From: Channallabes apus
Taxonomy: Eukaryota > Chordata > Actinopteri > Siluriformes > Clariidae
Direction: 5' to 3'
NCBI GenBank assembly: GCA_030522415.1
Contig: CM060104.1
Coordinates: 18,892,825 to 18,956,824, forward strand
DNA length: 64,000 nt
Below, piece after piece: positions 1 through 13,200 of this stretch. The notes under the pieces are model-generated. The model was not told where the DNA came from, searched no databases, and worked only from the letters and a program-made list of their open reading frames with translations. Each line of letters starts with the position of its first letter. The stretch's first letter is position 1. A program made the translations under genes and the position numbers.

Positions 1-2880
1 ACTGGTATTTTAGGATGGTGCACCTGTCTAGCCTGAATAGATACTATAGGAGCATGAGCACACTTATACAAAGTTTCATCTGAAAACAAGAGCCTGAAGA
101 AGATGACAGTGCAAGAAAGGAAGTGCTACATCTCTCAGCTGTTTGAAAATGGACATCTTCGTGCAATTATTCTCACTGAAACACGGGAATTTACTTAAAC
201 ACCCATCTATGTTCAATTGTTACGTCGTTTGATAAACAAACCTTTACTAAAGACTTTAGACTCAAGGTGATGGGCACTCCCTGTGATGCAGGCTTTCAGA
301 TATTTGATGGAAGAGTGGTCAGGGTAATTGCTGGCTTCACCCAGGCCCTTATCAAATAGTTCTAGATTAAACAGAGATCATTTTTTGTTCCTGAATTGTT
401 TAAAGCCAGCAATGAAGATCGTTATCATTAATCTCAAGTCAAATTGCCTACCATGTCGTTTGCTGTACCAGAGACAATTAAATGATGTGCGGTGGCAGCC
501 TATCCTCCTGATTCCTCTCTCCCCAGGATATCCTGCGCTCTCGTTCTCATGGAAGATTCCGGGTAATTATTCCAATTAGTGCCAGTGTGAAGTGATTAAA
601 CATATGCAGCTATCACTGAGGGAAGATTTCACCAGGTGTTCCTCTCACGGTATTTCTCCCTCTCTTTCACTTCCAATCCAATTGTCTTGAAAAAGAAACA
701 TGATTTGGAGTGTCCAGGCTGCCTGTCTCAGCCGCTCAGGGAAAGCAGATGCTCCTTCTATAATTATTCCCTGTTCTCCGGCCGAGGACTGACAAGGCTG
801 ATATGCATCAGTATAAATTGGTGTGGAGTGACCTCTGGCCATGGCAGTGTGCTGAGGGCCAACAGAGAGGAGCAGAGGAAAGGTCCAGGTCTTAGTGTAC
901 TAACAAGCAGGCAGCATGATACAGTACATGCAAAGCTGATGGTACCAGTCAGACAGGATTCATTCAGTTTTGTTGATTTTCTTTGTCTTGCATTTTCTAA
1001 CACAAAGCTGAGAGATCAACCAGTACAGTATAGTGCCAGGCATTTCATTACATTCTCTTCGTCTCACATGCTCATGTACTAAGTGTGAGTGTATTTCAGA
1101 TAGTTAAACAACTGAACCATGCAAAGACTCTTTTAATCAGGCTGTCCATATTTGTTTACTCTGTCTGATTATGTTACACTTCTTCCTTCAGTTGCTCCAG
1201 TTCTCTCTGTCCTTGCTTACCATTCCTACAGTGTACTTCTGAGTCCAAAGTGTGGAGTGATCCATCCACACGGCAACAATTGAATTAAAACTAAAATTTT
1301 GAGAAAATGACACTTCATTCTACTCATTAAGGCAATTACACAGATCGTAATTTCTATCACATCTGATGTCAGGGATACGTTTATGACCGATCCTCGTCAG
1401 ATCGCGCCATCATTAGTATTAATGACGGACAGGGAGACAACGCTCCTGAACCATGATGAGTTTGGCCATCCGAGGGCCAATTCATTATATGGCAGTTATT
1501 AACAAGCAACGACATGTCCTCTACTGCAATGACACTTTAAATTGATTCTGAGTGGATCAAGCAGACATTTAATTTGAAGAAGCGCACTAATACTGAGAAT
1601 GTCCTCCTGACAAAATAATTCCCTGCATTCCCTGAGGGTGAGCGCTTCTCTCCATCCACTAAAACACTTTTAGAGGCATTTGAATTAAGTAGTTCAAGTG
1701 GCATTTAATTAGTTTAAAGAAGTGGGTGATTGGTTGTTAATTAAGAGAGCATTAATGATTGGTTATTTCTCATTAAAGGTAGGGCATTATTAACTAGCCA
1801 ACATAAAACACTGTTGAACCTGACTTACTATTTAAAAAGAGTTTCTCCAATGCACATACATAGACATAATACAGTACGTTTACTGCATGTACCATATATA
1901 AATAATAAATGATTTAAAATGAACAAAAACAATATCAAGAGATGAATGTGTATTGTACAGTAGATGCTAGAAAACAAACGGCAAGGATTTATTTTGAGAT
2001 TAAATAAGATGGAAAAAAAATGTGATGTGAAATGAAAGTCATTAATCCTTAGATGGTAGAGAAGGCAACTAGTTTACCAAAAACCGAGTTAAACAGTTCT
2101 CAAGGACTGAGCTTGATTTCCCATTCTTGAGAAGCAGACAATTAATTCTGTTCAGTTCCAACATATAATTTCGCCTGAACTGTGAGAGAATATTCCCCCA
2201 TTCTATTCCAGGCTATGAACTGATGGGCACTATCACATGTGAGCCAAAGCAATTGAGCTCTAGATTAGACCCATATGTCCTCACACAGCCGGGTCAACTC
2301 TGCACACACACAAGCTCTGTCACACTCTCCTCCTCTGACAGAGAGGAATAAATGAGTGTAATCTCAGCAGAGATATAAAAAGTGAGGAACTAAGCCTCAT
2401 CCTAACATTGCCTCCTTACTGTATATGTAGATGTAGATCCTCATCAGCAACATGAATTGATTCGAGCATAACTAGAGCATGTTCGTAACTAGCAACACGA
2501 CCTGAAATACAAGCAATACCTTAAAATCTACTGCCACATAAGCTACAAATGCTCAAACACATGAATTATGATAATACAGCTGGAATGTAATGGAAGATTA
2601 TTACAAGTTGCTAGTTTACTAACTTAAATGAAGCATTCATGATTGATGAAGTTGTTTTTTCTGACAGCAGCAGTGGTGCATTGATGTAATGTTGGTGAGC
2701 CGTAGGCCTATTTATAACTGAATAATTCAATGCAAAGTTTCTAGACAGCCAGGTTGGCAAATACTGTAGAAGTGAATATGCAGCACCGTTCTTGATCACA
2801 GAAACATATGGAAGCCATAACATTAAAAACATTCACGGTTTAAACACCTAGCTTTTAAGATCCATTTTTGTCATCTTTTT
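1..2880. other. Gene-free AT-rich flank, possible conserved non-coding DNA
   Basis: No exon with splice signals or recognisable protein was found. About 340-600 and 1360-1790 are complex, repeat-free and rich in homeodomain-like TAATTA/ATTAAT and CCAAT-like GATTGG motifs, which is how conserved enhancers often look; without comparison this stays a guess. Confidence 0.3.
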
Positions 2881-2884
2881 GCTT

Positions 2885-3500
2885 CATCAAATCCGGATCT
2901 GTGGGGCACCACTCCACAGCCCACAGCACGCAAAGGATCCGCTGCAATATCCTAGTGCCAGACATCACACCACAGCCCCAGATGCCCCGTGGAACCACAC
3001 CCTGAGGGGCCAGAGCTAGAACATAAAACTGTTATTATGGCTTCCATATGTTTCTGTGATTGCGAATATCTGGTGTGTTTATACATTTTTAGAAATTTTA
3101 ACTGCATTGGCTTTTCTGTGGTAGAAGAATGGATGACCTAGCCGTTGCCCCCTATTGGCATGGGTGAGTCTTGTGTGCCCATGATCTTGTCACCAGTTTG
3201 CTGGTACAGTATATAATTGATCAATGTTGTTTAATTCACCTGCCAGTAGTCATACTATTATGGCTGATCTATATATACACCAATCAACCATAACATTAAC
3301 ACCACATAACATTGATACTGAAGACATGATCATAGGCACCCAAAGCTCACCCATGCCCGCGTGGACCAAAGTTGTCCGGATTCCACAGAAAAGTCAATGC
3401 TGGTCATGATAGAAAAGCACCAAAACACCCAGAGCACCACAACCCACCACGCACAGATCTCAGCAGGCAAAAACACCAAGAATACTGACCCAGTATATGC
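2885..3500. repeat. Decayed DNA-transposon-like repeat, two fragments
   Basis: 2885-3020 resembles 37500-37620 (shared pattern CTAGTGCCAGACA / CTGGTGCCAGACAGC) and 3268-3495 resembles the left half of 37165-37640 (shared CAACCATAACATTAACACC-like end and CAAAGCTCACCC). The same family therefore appears at least twice in the window, here broken up. Confidence 0.45.
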
Positions 3501-3507
3501 TGTACTG

Positions 3508-3635
<128 letters not shown>

Positions 3636-4628
3636 GAAATGTGCAGGTGTATAAGTGTTCCTAATGAAGTGGACAATATGCCTGCATGCATATATTTATA
3701 GAAATTTGCGCAGATAGCATATGTATATTTGTAAAACAGTAACAGAAGAACACATTCAGCCTTACATGGACACAATAAAAGTGCATTATCATTGCTTTCA
3801 AATATAGTTAGTTTATTAGATCTCTGCAAGGACACGACTGAGCAAACCTTTTTGCAGCACACTGGGTACTCCATGTATTTTGTTATTCCACCAGCACTAG
3901 ACATTAAACACTACTGTATCTAGCCAACACAGGTGTGCTAGTGGTTGATGTATTGGATAACAATTAATTATACTGTGTTTCTAAGAAAGACTTGATAGAA
4001 AAAAATACTGATACTTGATTATTATTAATAGATGTAATTAATAATTAACAATAATAGATATTGGCAGCGAGCAAAAAGCCATAATTTAAAGGGAAAAATG
4101 TAATGTTCAAACTGTTCAAAACATGTTAAGAAACATGACATAAAAAGAGAAACTGCTTGCATCTTAAAGGTGATTTCTTTAAGATACATCTCCTTAAGAG
4201 AAAGAATTCGGTCAAATGCTTGCTCAGCACCTGGCACAGCTGTCTGGCATTGAACATGGTGCTTTCTTATAGGAAATGGCCTTGTAGGACATGTTGCAGA
4301 TAAAATGGTCCTTATTGTCGAAAAAAATAGCAAAGCAAAAAAAAAAAATTATAAAGTTAAAGACCAGCTCAAATATGCTTTGAACACAATACCAATCATC
4401 TACTACAGACACAATGAAAGTCCATTGGGACATTTACAGTATGAATTGAAGTGCCTCAGGGCTCTGAGCTGAACATAATGAAGCTGTGCTGGATGGGGAG
4501 TGCTGACTTGTCCATTACAAAACTATTCATATTTTACTGCCATGCTACTTCATGTGTACCTTCTTCTTCTCTTACCACGGATACCTTAAAAATCCAAAGG
4601 GAGTGGTGTGAGGTACAGGATTAATATA

Positions 4629-5110
4629 GATGGGTCCATAAGTATTTGGACAGCAACACATTTTTATCCACGTTAGTTGTCCTCTGTAGTTTTCCAGGCT
4701 ATCTGTTTTTGCTAAGCTCACCATTTTTTTTTTTTTTACAGAATGTGCAACTCCTACATTTTCTGTTATCTCTCTGAGGCTAATGATAGCCACAGGCTAA
4801 TGATAGCAGTGCGAAAATTTGTGGCTCAAATTGAAGGAGGCTATCAACTGCACACTCAACAATTGGAATCAACTCTTGACCTTATTATCTCTTTAATTGG
4901 TCATAATGAGGAAACCGGCGATGAATCTGCTCATCTGTCTGTTGTCCAATTACTTTTGAGCCTGTAAAAATTTAATAAATTAATGTAATTCCTAAATGCT
5001 TATTCCAATATGTTTGTTTAAAGTTGCCTAAAATATCCAATTAGGTATGGATTTGATCATATCAGATCCATTGTGGTGATGTACAGAGGGGAAACATGGC
5101 AAAAAGAAGT
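4629..5110. mobile_element. Degenerate DNA-transposon fragment (GTCCATAAGTATTTGGACAG family)
   Basis: The left edge GGTCCATAAGTATTTGGACA and the right part GATCCATTGTGGTGATGTAC resemble the ends of a dispersed fish DNA transposon. The 74-codon open frame inside (4743-4967) has no start context or splice sites of its own and is probably transposon-derived. No matching terminal inverted repeat is visible at the right edge, so it is truncated. Confidence 0.4.
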
Positions 5111-5119
5111 TTTAAACAT

Positions 5120-8100
5120 AATTTAGATGCCTTTTTTTTTTTTATGGAAATGAAAAAGATGAAAATACACTGTATGTGGTTAATCAAGTATTTTAATGAT
5201 AATTCATACATTTATATTTGCCATCATACATTATCCTAAACAATTGTGCTTAATAATCCTCATTAAGGTTTAAATGAGCCTTAATCTCCATGCTAGAGAA
5301 GTCAATAGGATGCCTATAGGGAAGATCCTCTTGATTACATTAAAGGACAGTCAGACTGTCCAAAAGAAAACAGCATGCAAGCACACACCCGCGCGCATGC
5401 ACACATCATACGGCCTCGATTCCCTGTTCAATTGCTAACCTTTAAAAACTCAACATTTAGCATTAAAGGAACTTATTTGCCTGCAGAATAAAATGTAATA
5501 TTCATGAATTGTTTAACTTTTCAGTCCATTGAGTTAAAACTGATGCAAATTCAGGCATTTTATGACAGCATTTTGTTGTATATGGAGTTTAATGTTGAGG
5601 ATTTCTTTTATGTGTGCTCTAGGTCCATCTAGTGGTCTTACAGGTGTAGCCCAAATTACATAAACAAAAATACATATTTTCACTTAAATATAATACATAT
5701 ATGAAAGTTACATGTAATTTATATTACATTATGGCTCATATTATTTTATTTATCAGGTGACAACACAATATGTTTCATGCATACAGTACTTGGGTTTGCA
5801 TTATACACTCATCTGCATGTTCACTCCACATGACAAATTAGCTCTACAGAAAATTTGTAAAAAGATTTTAAATTCTCAAATGATCTTCAGTGTCATTATG
5901 TAAAACAGGGGAAGTGAGAAAATTGCTCTCATTTCCATATAAAGACTCGCAGGGCTTTTAAAGTAAAGCATGTATGCAACTCAAAAACAGACAGATAAAC
6001 TATCCTCAAGGTGCTACTGTAGGACTCTTTGGCAGTCGAAGAGATCAGCTGAATATTTATCCGATCTAAAGAGCGCCAAATTTTAAGGTTTGGGCACATC
6101 AATAAATGCTCTGCAATCTCACCTTCATTTAATGCTCCAATTTACAAAGTTGGGTGATACTACCTTGGCCTTGAATTCCAGTCTCAACTACAAGGTCAAT
6201 TCAATAACAACTGGACACTAAACCCATAAAAGGTTAGCGTAGCACCAATAAATACGATGTCCAGATATCACTAGCTAAAAGGCAATTATCAGAGTTTCTA
6301 GGGAAGTAAGCAAGGCATCAAAATCCAGGGGAAAAAGCCATGACATTTGCAGTACTAGGGGGTTCCTTGTGTTTAGGGGTGCTCCCTGGACAGTTAGTCC
6401 TCAGTTGTAGATTCAATAGAAAGATTCAATCAAAGAGGCCCACTGTGGTTCTCCTTGCAGAAGAGATCCATCTGCTCCTTGCCAAACCTTTCCCAGATGT
6501 GCCTTAGCATTTCAGAGTACACGCCCCTGCATGTCTTGCAGCCTTCACTGTACATCCACTTCACCATCATACAGCCCCACCAGATGAGCTGCTATCAGTG
6601 ATTTATGGATAGAGCCATGGAAAAGTCAGTGCAAGACGGAGAGTGCTGCTTAACTCTATGAGTCTCTGATGATTGATATACCTGATGGTCACATCTTTGT
6701 GCAAATCACCCATAATTTTTTTTTTTTTTTTTTTTTTAAACACTCCCAGAGTAAAGAACTTGTGAACCAAGGGATTGCTCTTAATTTAGGAATTCGATTA
6801 ACATGCCCAAACCCTAAAGGCACCCTTGCAGCAACAGCAACCATAAGGCCATGCCCAGCTTGCTAATCATCCACACTGCTCGGGCTGATGCACAATGTGG
6901 TGGTCAATTCAGGTGTGAAAGTGATTCGTCATGCTCTCCAAACCATTCTTTCACTATTTAAGTCCTGGAATATGACATCAAGGAAGGAAAAAAGATTCAT
7001 GGGATAACCTGGTTATTCAATACATTCATTTTATTGCGACGCAACATTGCTGATGACTACAACATTGATACCCAATAGGGTAATCCTGAACTTATTAGAT
7101 CAATTACTTTTTTCCATAGCTCCAAAGCCCAATATTAGCATTAAAAAAACTGAAGCTTTTTCATCTGATTAGCCTAAATAACAATTTTTTTTTTTTTATG
7201 GCCACACAGCTTTTTAGTCTCAATCCTGTGAGTTCTCTTTGTATGTTGTGTGGAAATGCACACTTCTAATAATAAACATAGCTGTAATTTCTATTGTCAA
7301 TTTTTGTTACATTGGAAATTCAAGTGTTTAACTGATCCCTGATCACAGTTCAGAATTACAATTTCCTGCCTTCTTGCTTGATGCTGGACAATAATTTGAC
7401 TCTTTTGCCTTTTGGACAGAGTATATTAGCCACAACAAACCAAGCACCATTCAAAATTATCCATTAACACAATCAATACAGTTTTTTAGCATCACATACG
7501 GACTTCTGGTACTGCAAAAAAAAAAAAAAAAAAAAGGGTGCATTCAGTGCTGTGGTCTGCATATCACCATTTAATACTATTCACACCACCACCACCACCA
7601 TTTCCAAATGTTGGATGGGGACATTTGTGACTAGCAAAAAAAAAAAAAAGTAGATTACAAGACATGTTTCATAGCAAATAAGGGCCCCTGATTTGTGCTA
7701 TGATGGCATTGCTGTGCTGTTAATGCAAGTGTTGACATTGGCGCAAAATAGTCAATGCGCCAAAGCAGCTGGTGCCCGTCTTGCTTTCTAAGAGATTCAG
7801 ACACATGGGGACTATGAAGGAAACCCAACCTAAGTAAAGAAACAAGATTTTTGCTGTGTGAAGAGAAAAGTGTCACAGACAACAAAGTTCCAAATTAATA
7901 GAAATCCTGCAAATTTCACAGATTTGACAATAATAGGTCCACAGTATGCTGAAGGAAAAAAACTCGGTCATGCTAGAAGTATACAGTATAAGTTACAAGC
8001 TGGTGAAATATGGATGTGGAATATTTAGAGTGGACACCAGAGGAAGAAAATGACCCAACAGAGAGAAATAAAAAGTTCTGCTCACTTAATGGAAGGTCAA

Positions 8101-9040
8101 TAACTACATAGTAAACTTGTGAAGACAGCAAACACAGTGAATGATGGGTAATTACTTAAGGCTAGGGATGCTAATAAGGGAATACTGCTCAATAGTTAGG
8201 AATCCAGAGCTCTGTACTGTTAATGATCCAAATCAACCTAGAGTAGCTACACTACAAAAAAAACTTATTTTCTCTTTTTTTTTCTTTTATTAAAACATAA
8301 CCCAGATCCAGTTTAAAGTTTGTGGCTTAAATGTAAGCTGATTTTAGGATAAACATTTAAAGTGCGTTATCCATATTGATGAATATGTAATGAAAAATAT
8401 AGGGAACGCTGAATGTCCAGAAAATAAAATATTACCCAAGAATGAATACATCAGTATTGGGTGTGCTTTAATAACTTTAATGAATCAGCCCACATTCCAT
8501 GATCATCCATAAAAAAGTTCTTTTGGTGAAAAAAAAAAAAAAAAAAGGACAAAGTTTATAAATACGTGAATGTCACAATCACCAAAGCAACTATTAACAA
8601 ATCTAGAATCAAGTAGACACTGTATTGACTGTGAGTGGCAGTCTAAGAAGTTTAGAGTTCGTTGCTAGATTGCGTGAATTTCATAATAAACTACATATCT
8701 TTCCATTTTAATCAGTTGTAACAAGACCCTGGATCAATAAGGACCACATACATAAAAAAATAATCATAATGATTCTAACATTCACACAGAAATCACAAAA
8801 CCTGCTTCACTGCACAAGATTGTATTAATTAAGCATCTCGTTGTCCAGTATGAAAATACCACTGAGCTTTGACCAGCATCAACTAAACTGCATTTTTTAA
8901 AATGGATACGAAAAGTTTGCTGTTGCCTCAGTTCACAAAGTCAAATGATTTTGGCACCGTTATGGCATGACTTTGTCTAATGTAAGTTTGTCTACATGTT
9001 CTGCCTGGGGTCTAAAGGAAGCACAACATAAGTACAGGTA
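5120..9040. other. Gene-free AT-rich interval with homopolymer runs
   Basis: I see no coding exon or recognisable transposon. There are many A or T runs of 10-20 nt (about 6717, 7188, 7517, 7636, 8529) and a (CAC)n tract near 7585. 5230-5620 is complex sequence with no repeat signature. Confidence 0.5.
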
Positions 9041-9042
9041 TG

Positions 9043-9048
9043 TTTATT
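9043..9048 (-). promoter_or_regulatory. Candidate mroh1 poly(A) signal
   Basis: AATAAA on the minus strand about 535 nt past the mroh1 stop, the first canonical hexamer I noticed there. Position alone supports it; there is no transcript evidence. Confidence 0.3.
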
Positions 9049-9583
9049 TCAGTACACAAAAGTCTAGCATCTTGCTACCTCAATTGCTTTATTAGGAATA
9101 GTGTGCAAGCTCCCTTGCTCAGCCCACTACTCCTAACTGCCATTGTGAAGAAGGGCAGCCTGCCACACAATTTCTATAACTTATTGCTGTGTTTTAGTGA
9201 GCACACATCAGCCTACCAAAATACTCCTTTACCGTACCAAAAAGGCATTTAAAACAATGGGTGTTCAGCTAGCTCAGGCAACATCAATTGTACATCAATC
9301 GCAATGTCGAGGATGGACAAAAAAAAAGAAATTATTTAAAATCTAATCCTTAGAGGTCCAATATTTAAAAGGATTTTGGGAGTTTTACAGTATTTGCTGG
9401 CCACTATACAACACAAATTATTACAGATTACAGTAATAGGGACGTAGTGAATTACTGGTATTTCTGTCAAAATTCTCTAGGACTTATTTATCTTTACTTT
9501 CTACAAGTAGTCTTTGGTCACTAAAATGAAGCATTCAAGTACAACATATAGGCTTTCCAACCAACAACAGCACTTTTTTTTTT

Positions 9584-9660
9584 TTAGTGAAAGTGCCCCA
9601 TGGCTTCTGCTGCCTTTGCTCGAACTAGAGGATCTGGATCCTGTAGCAGCGTGACTAGAG
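9584..9660 (-). CDS. mroh1: mroh1 exon 41 (residues 1610-1634 and stop)
   Basis: 77 nt encoding LVTLLQDPDPLVRAKAAEAM, then GHFH and TAA at 9586-9584. The DPxPxVRxxAAEA pattern is the terminal HEAT motif of MROH1. Acceptor CCTAG. A T11 run lies directly beyond the stop on the plus strand. Confidence 0.92.
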
Positions 9661-10206
9661 CTAGGAGAGAAAAGCGAAGAAAGTTATTTAAAAAGCGTCA
9701 ATGATCAAAAGATCAACATATACCATACATCAATGTTTTTGCTCCAGCATATGAAGTGAGACTTCAAAAGAAACTTAACTGCCTTCTCACTATTACTGCA
9801 TGTGCATTTTATACCATAGTTTGTCATCTTTAGGTACTTTTCCGTTGGTATGGTCATGTCATGGTGATGAATATCACTAATAAGCAACTAATGTGTGTCT
9901 GTATGTACAGTATGAGGGTCGTTCAAGTCAAAACAGGATTGTAAATCGGGAAAAAAAAAAAAAAAGGTTTGACTTGAACACTGCTCGTAAAAGAAATTCT
10001 GATTTTCTTAAAAATAAGTCTTAAGTGTGCTAATAATTATAAAGGACATCATAGTGAACAAAACTAGAGCATGCCGCAGAGGTGATGTAGTTCATAACTT
10101 ATTAGTTACCCTTAGTCACTGCTCCCATGTTCATGTGGTAGAAGTGCTCCTCATGTAAATTTCCCAGTAGAAACCCTAAGATTAAGGAAAGCACACACGC
10201 ACGCAC

Positions 10207-10288
<82 letters not shown>

Positions 10289-13200
10289 TCACTTTAAACA
10301 GTCAAACTTTAATATATGTACAAACCGTGACAAGCACGCTCAAGAGCATGTTTCATTCTGCTACATTAAACATCATCGATTTGACATTAAAACAGGGATG
10401 TTATTACCAATGAACATGGCAGCACTTGCTCGAATCTCTGCCCAGTTGCTCTTGAAGAACTGAATGACTGTGACATGATAGAAATTAAGCATTCCTGGGA
10501 AGTCTTGAATCTTCGGGGGGGAAAAAAAACAGTGCATTTTAAATAAGGACTTGGATATATATTATAGGAAAATGAGAGACAAACTCAAACTGCAAGTTCA
10601 TTGGGTCAGACTGATTAAAGCAGGAATATTCATGATTTCTATAATCTGGCATCTTTCCTAAGATCTTGTTATGACATGAAAACAGCACAGGCAATCGATT
10701 TGAAACTACATTAAATTATAATCAGTGTCTGCAAACACCCATTTACATTTTACGAAATTGGGTTTAAAATCATAATTTACTAATATAGAGTTAAGAAAAG
10801 AGCAAACTTGTCTCCAGAAATAGTGACTAACTCTGACTTTTTTGGTTAGAGTGACTTCTCTGAGTACTGTAACACATTCTTATAGGTATATCTTATATAA
10901 TTTTTGTTATCCTTTGGTTCACCCAAATGAAGATGGGTTCACTCTCAAGGTTTCTTCCTATTACCATCTCAGGGAGATTTTCGTTGCCACCGTCGACCCT
11001 CGGCTTGCTCATCAGGCACAATCTCACAATTATCTAAACAATTTTTTTTTTTATCTCACTTATACACACCTTTTCTTTTCATTTTGTGAAGCTGCTTTGA
11101 GACAATGACCATTGTTAAAAGCGCTATAGAGTTAATTTAAATGGATTGAATAGGTGTCTGACAATGCAGCTTACTAGGTATTTGACAAGGTCGTTGATGA
11201 ATTCGCCATAGTGAAGACTCTTCTCTTCGTGGAGATGGTTCTGAAACATGTTGCTGATCTGTTCAGAGCCCAAGACAGGAGCACATACACGCATGGCGTA
11301 TTTACATGCCTGAAAGATAGGTGAAATACTGTTGAGAAAAGGAAGTCCAAAATGTAGAGCTTTAACAAAGCCTGTCCTTAAACATGAACTCTGAGACAGA
11401 CTGACCTTGACAACCTGTGCACTCGGGTCACTGAGGTGCATGAGTAGACTGACTAGCACATTATGAATCTGGTCTTTAAAGACAGGCTCCCCCAAGCCAA
11501 ATCTTGACAGGTTCCCCAACAGCATGATGGAAGCAGAGCGGATCTCATCATTTTCCTGCAAGATATATTACCATATATTAAGGGAACTGTAAATGACTAA
11601 TACATTTTATTGTTTATAATAGCAGAATAAAGAAATTTTAAGATGCCAAACCATAAATAAGACCATAAAATAAACCACAATGCTGAGTCATCGTCAAAAA
11701 ATTATCACAGAACCATGGAACCCAGTTACCTTCAGCTTTACAAAGCTGCTATTCATAAACAGATATAAACAATATAATGTCATCCGTTATAGTCCACTCT
11801 GTGCACACATCAGTTGATGTAACTAATTAGCTTTAGCTTATCCAGCTGAAGAATTGTGCTAATTAGAATCAGCTGGTTTAGTTAATGGATGGAACAAATA
11901 TGTGGCAGGACTTTTACTTTCTGATGCCAGTGTGTCCAACCTCTGTACAAAAATGGCTAAACCTAGTACAGTAAATTCTCAAGTGAATTGTGACCTTCGG
12001 GATTGAGCAAGTCTTTTGGCCTGAGCAAGACACACCAGAGAAGGTCTACTTGCTGAAGACGTCTTTTTGTCTCCAAGTCCAGCCGGATCCAGCAGAGTTT
12101 TGAAGAATAAAGAACTTTATACTAAATATTGTTTGTTATTGCATAAAATGACAAATTACTCTTATTAGCTTGATTAAATTAATGACAAACATTTGAAAAT
12201 GTCATTTAAGCATCGATTATTTCTTATGTCTCTATACTTTTGGCCACCAATGTATATATATATACAAAACAGTCTTATAAACAAATACTCTTAACTTGAA
12301 AGGAGGACAAAACTACCCAATACTGCAAGATACTTGAATACCCTGTTTAAAAGAAGCTAACAGCACTTTAAATCCCAATAAAGCAGTTGTGTTATTCACT
12401 CACATTCTCCAGGAAGGGTTTAATCTTCATGAAGATGTAAACTACTAGCATGTGGACATTCCTCTCGTCTAGGTAGAGCAACACCTTGGACATGCCAGAC
12501 ATAGCCTCGAGAGTGATGAGTTTCCCTGGGTCATCCTTCTCCTCCATCCCTGAACTCATGGCTGCCAACAGCTCCTTAGCGTATTTATTCACCTAGACAA
12601 TGTAAAATTAATATATGGTTTATTCTCAGGAATTGCAATACATTTACAAAAATGCTGGTACAAATAAAATCCTGACCTCTTAGCATAACTGTTAAAGAAC
12701 GTACATGTTACATACTACATGCATATGTCTCCAAGGGTAGCTGTTACACAATTCAACAGTCAGCAGTTTTCAACATGATGAATATTTGCAGTATTATAGT
12801 ATAGTATAATATTTGCAATATCCCAGTACCTTCTCTGGTGAGCCACTGGCGATGTTCCCCAGGCCTCTGATGGCCAGCATACGGACAGTACAACATGGGT
12901 CTGAAATCCTCTCCATCATGTTATTCATCAGCACATCAATCATCATCAACTCCGTCACAACATGGTGATTAAGCAGCTTGAAAGAGAAGGTTATAGAGAG
13001 TCATACAGCTTTGAAGGCAAAATTAGTTCCAAGGAATTTTCATGCAGAAATATTCGTAATTCTTAAAAAACCCTTTAAAACATCAGTTAGATTTAACCTG
13101 GGCCCAAGTTCAGATGGAACAAATAGTGCCTAGTCTGATTATTTAAAATAGTTTCTAATTTCTTCCTCACTCACATTCTTATTTAGCCTGAAGAGAATGC

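Noticed and set aside
636..1082. 148-codon plus-strand open frame
   Set aside because: Low-complexity-free, but no recognisable domain, no splice context, and overlapping frames on the other strand; most likely chance or part of non-coding conserved DNA.
4743..4967. 74-codon open frame as a small gene
   Set aside because: It lies inside a transposon-like repeat and lacks its own signals.
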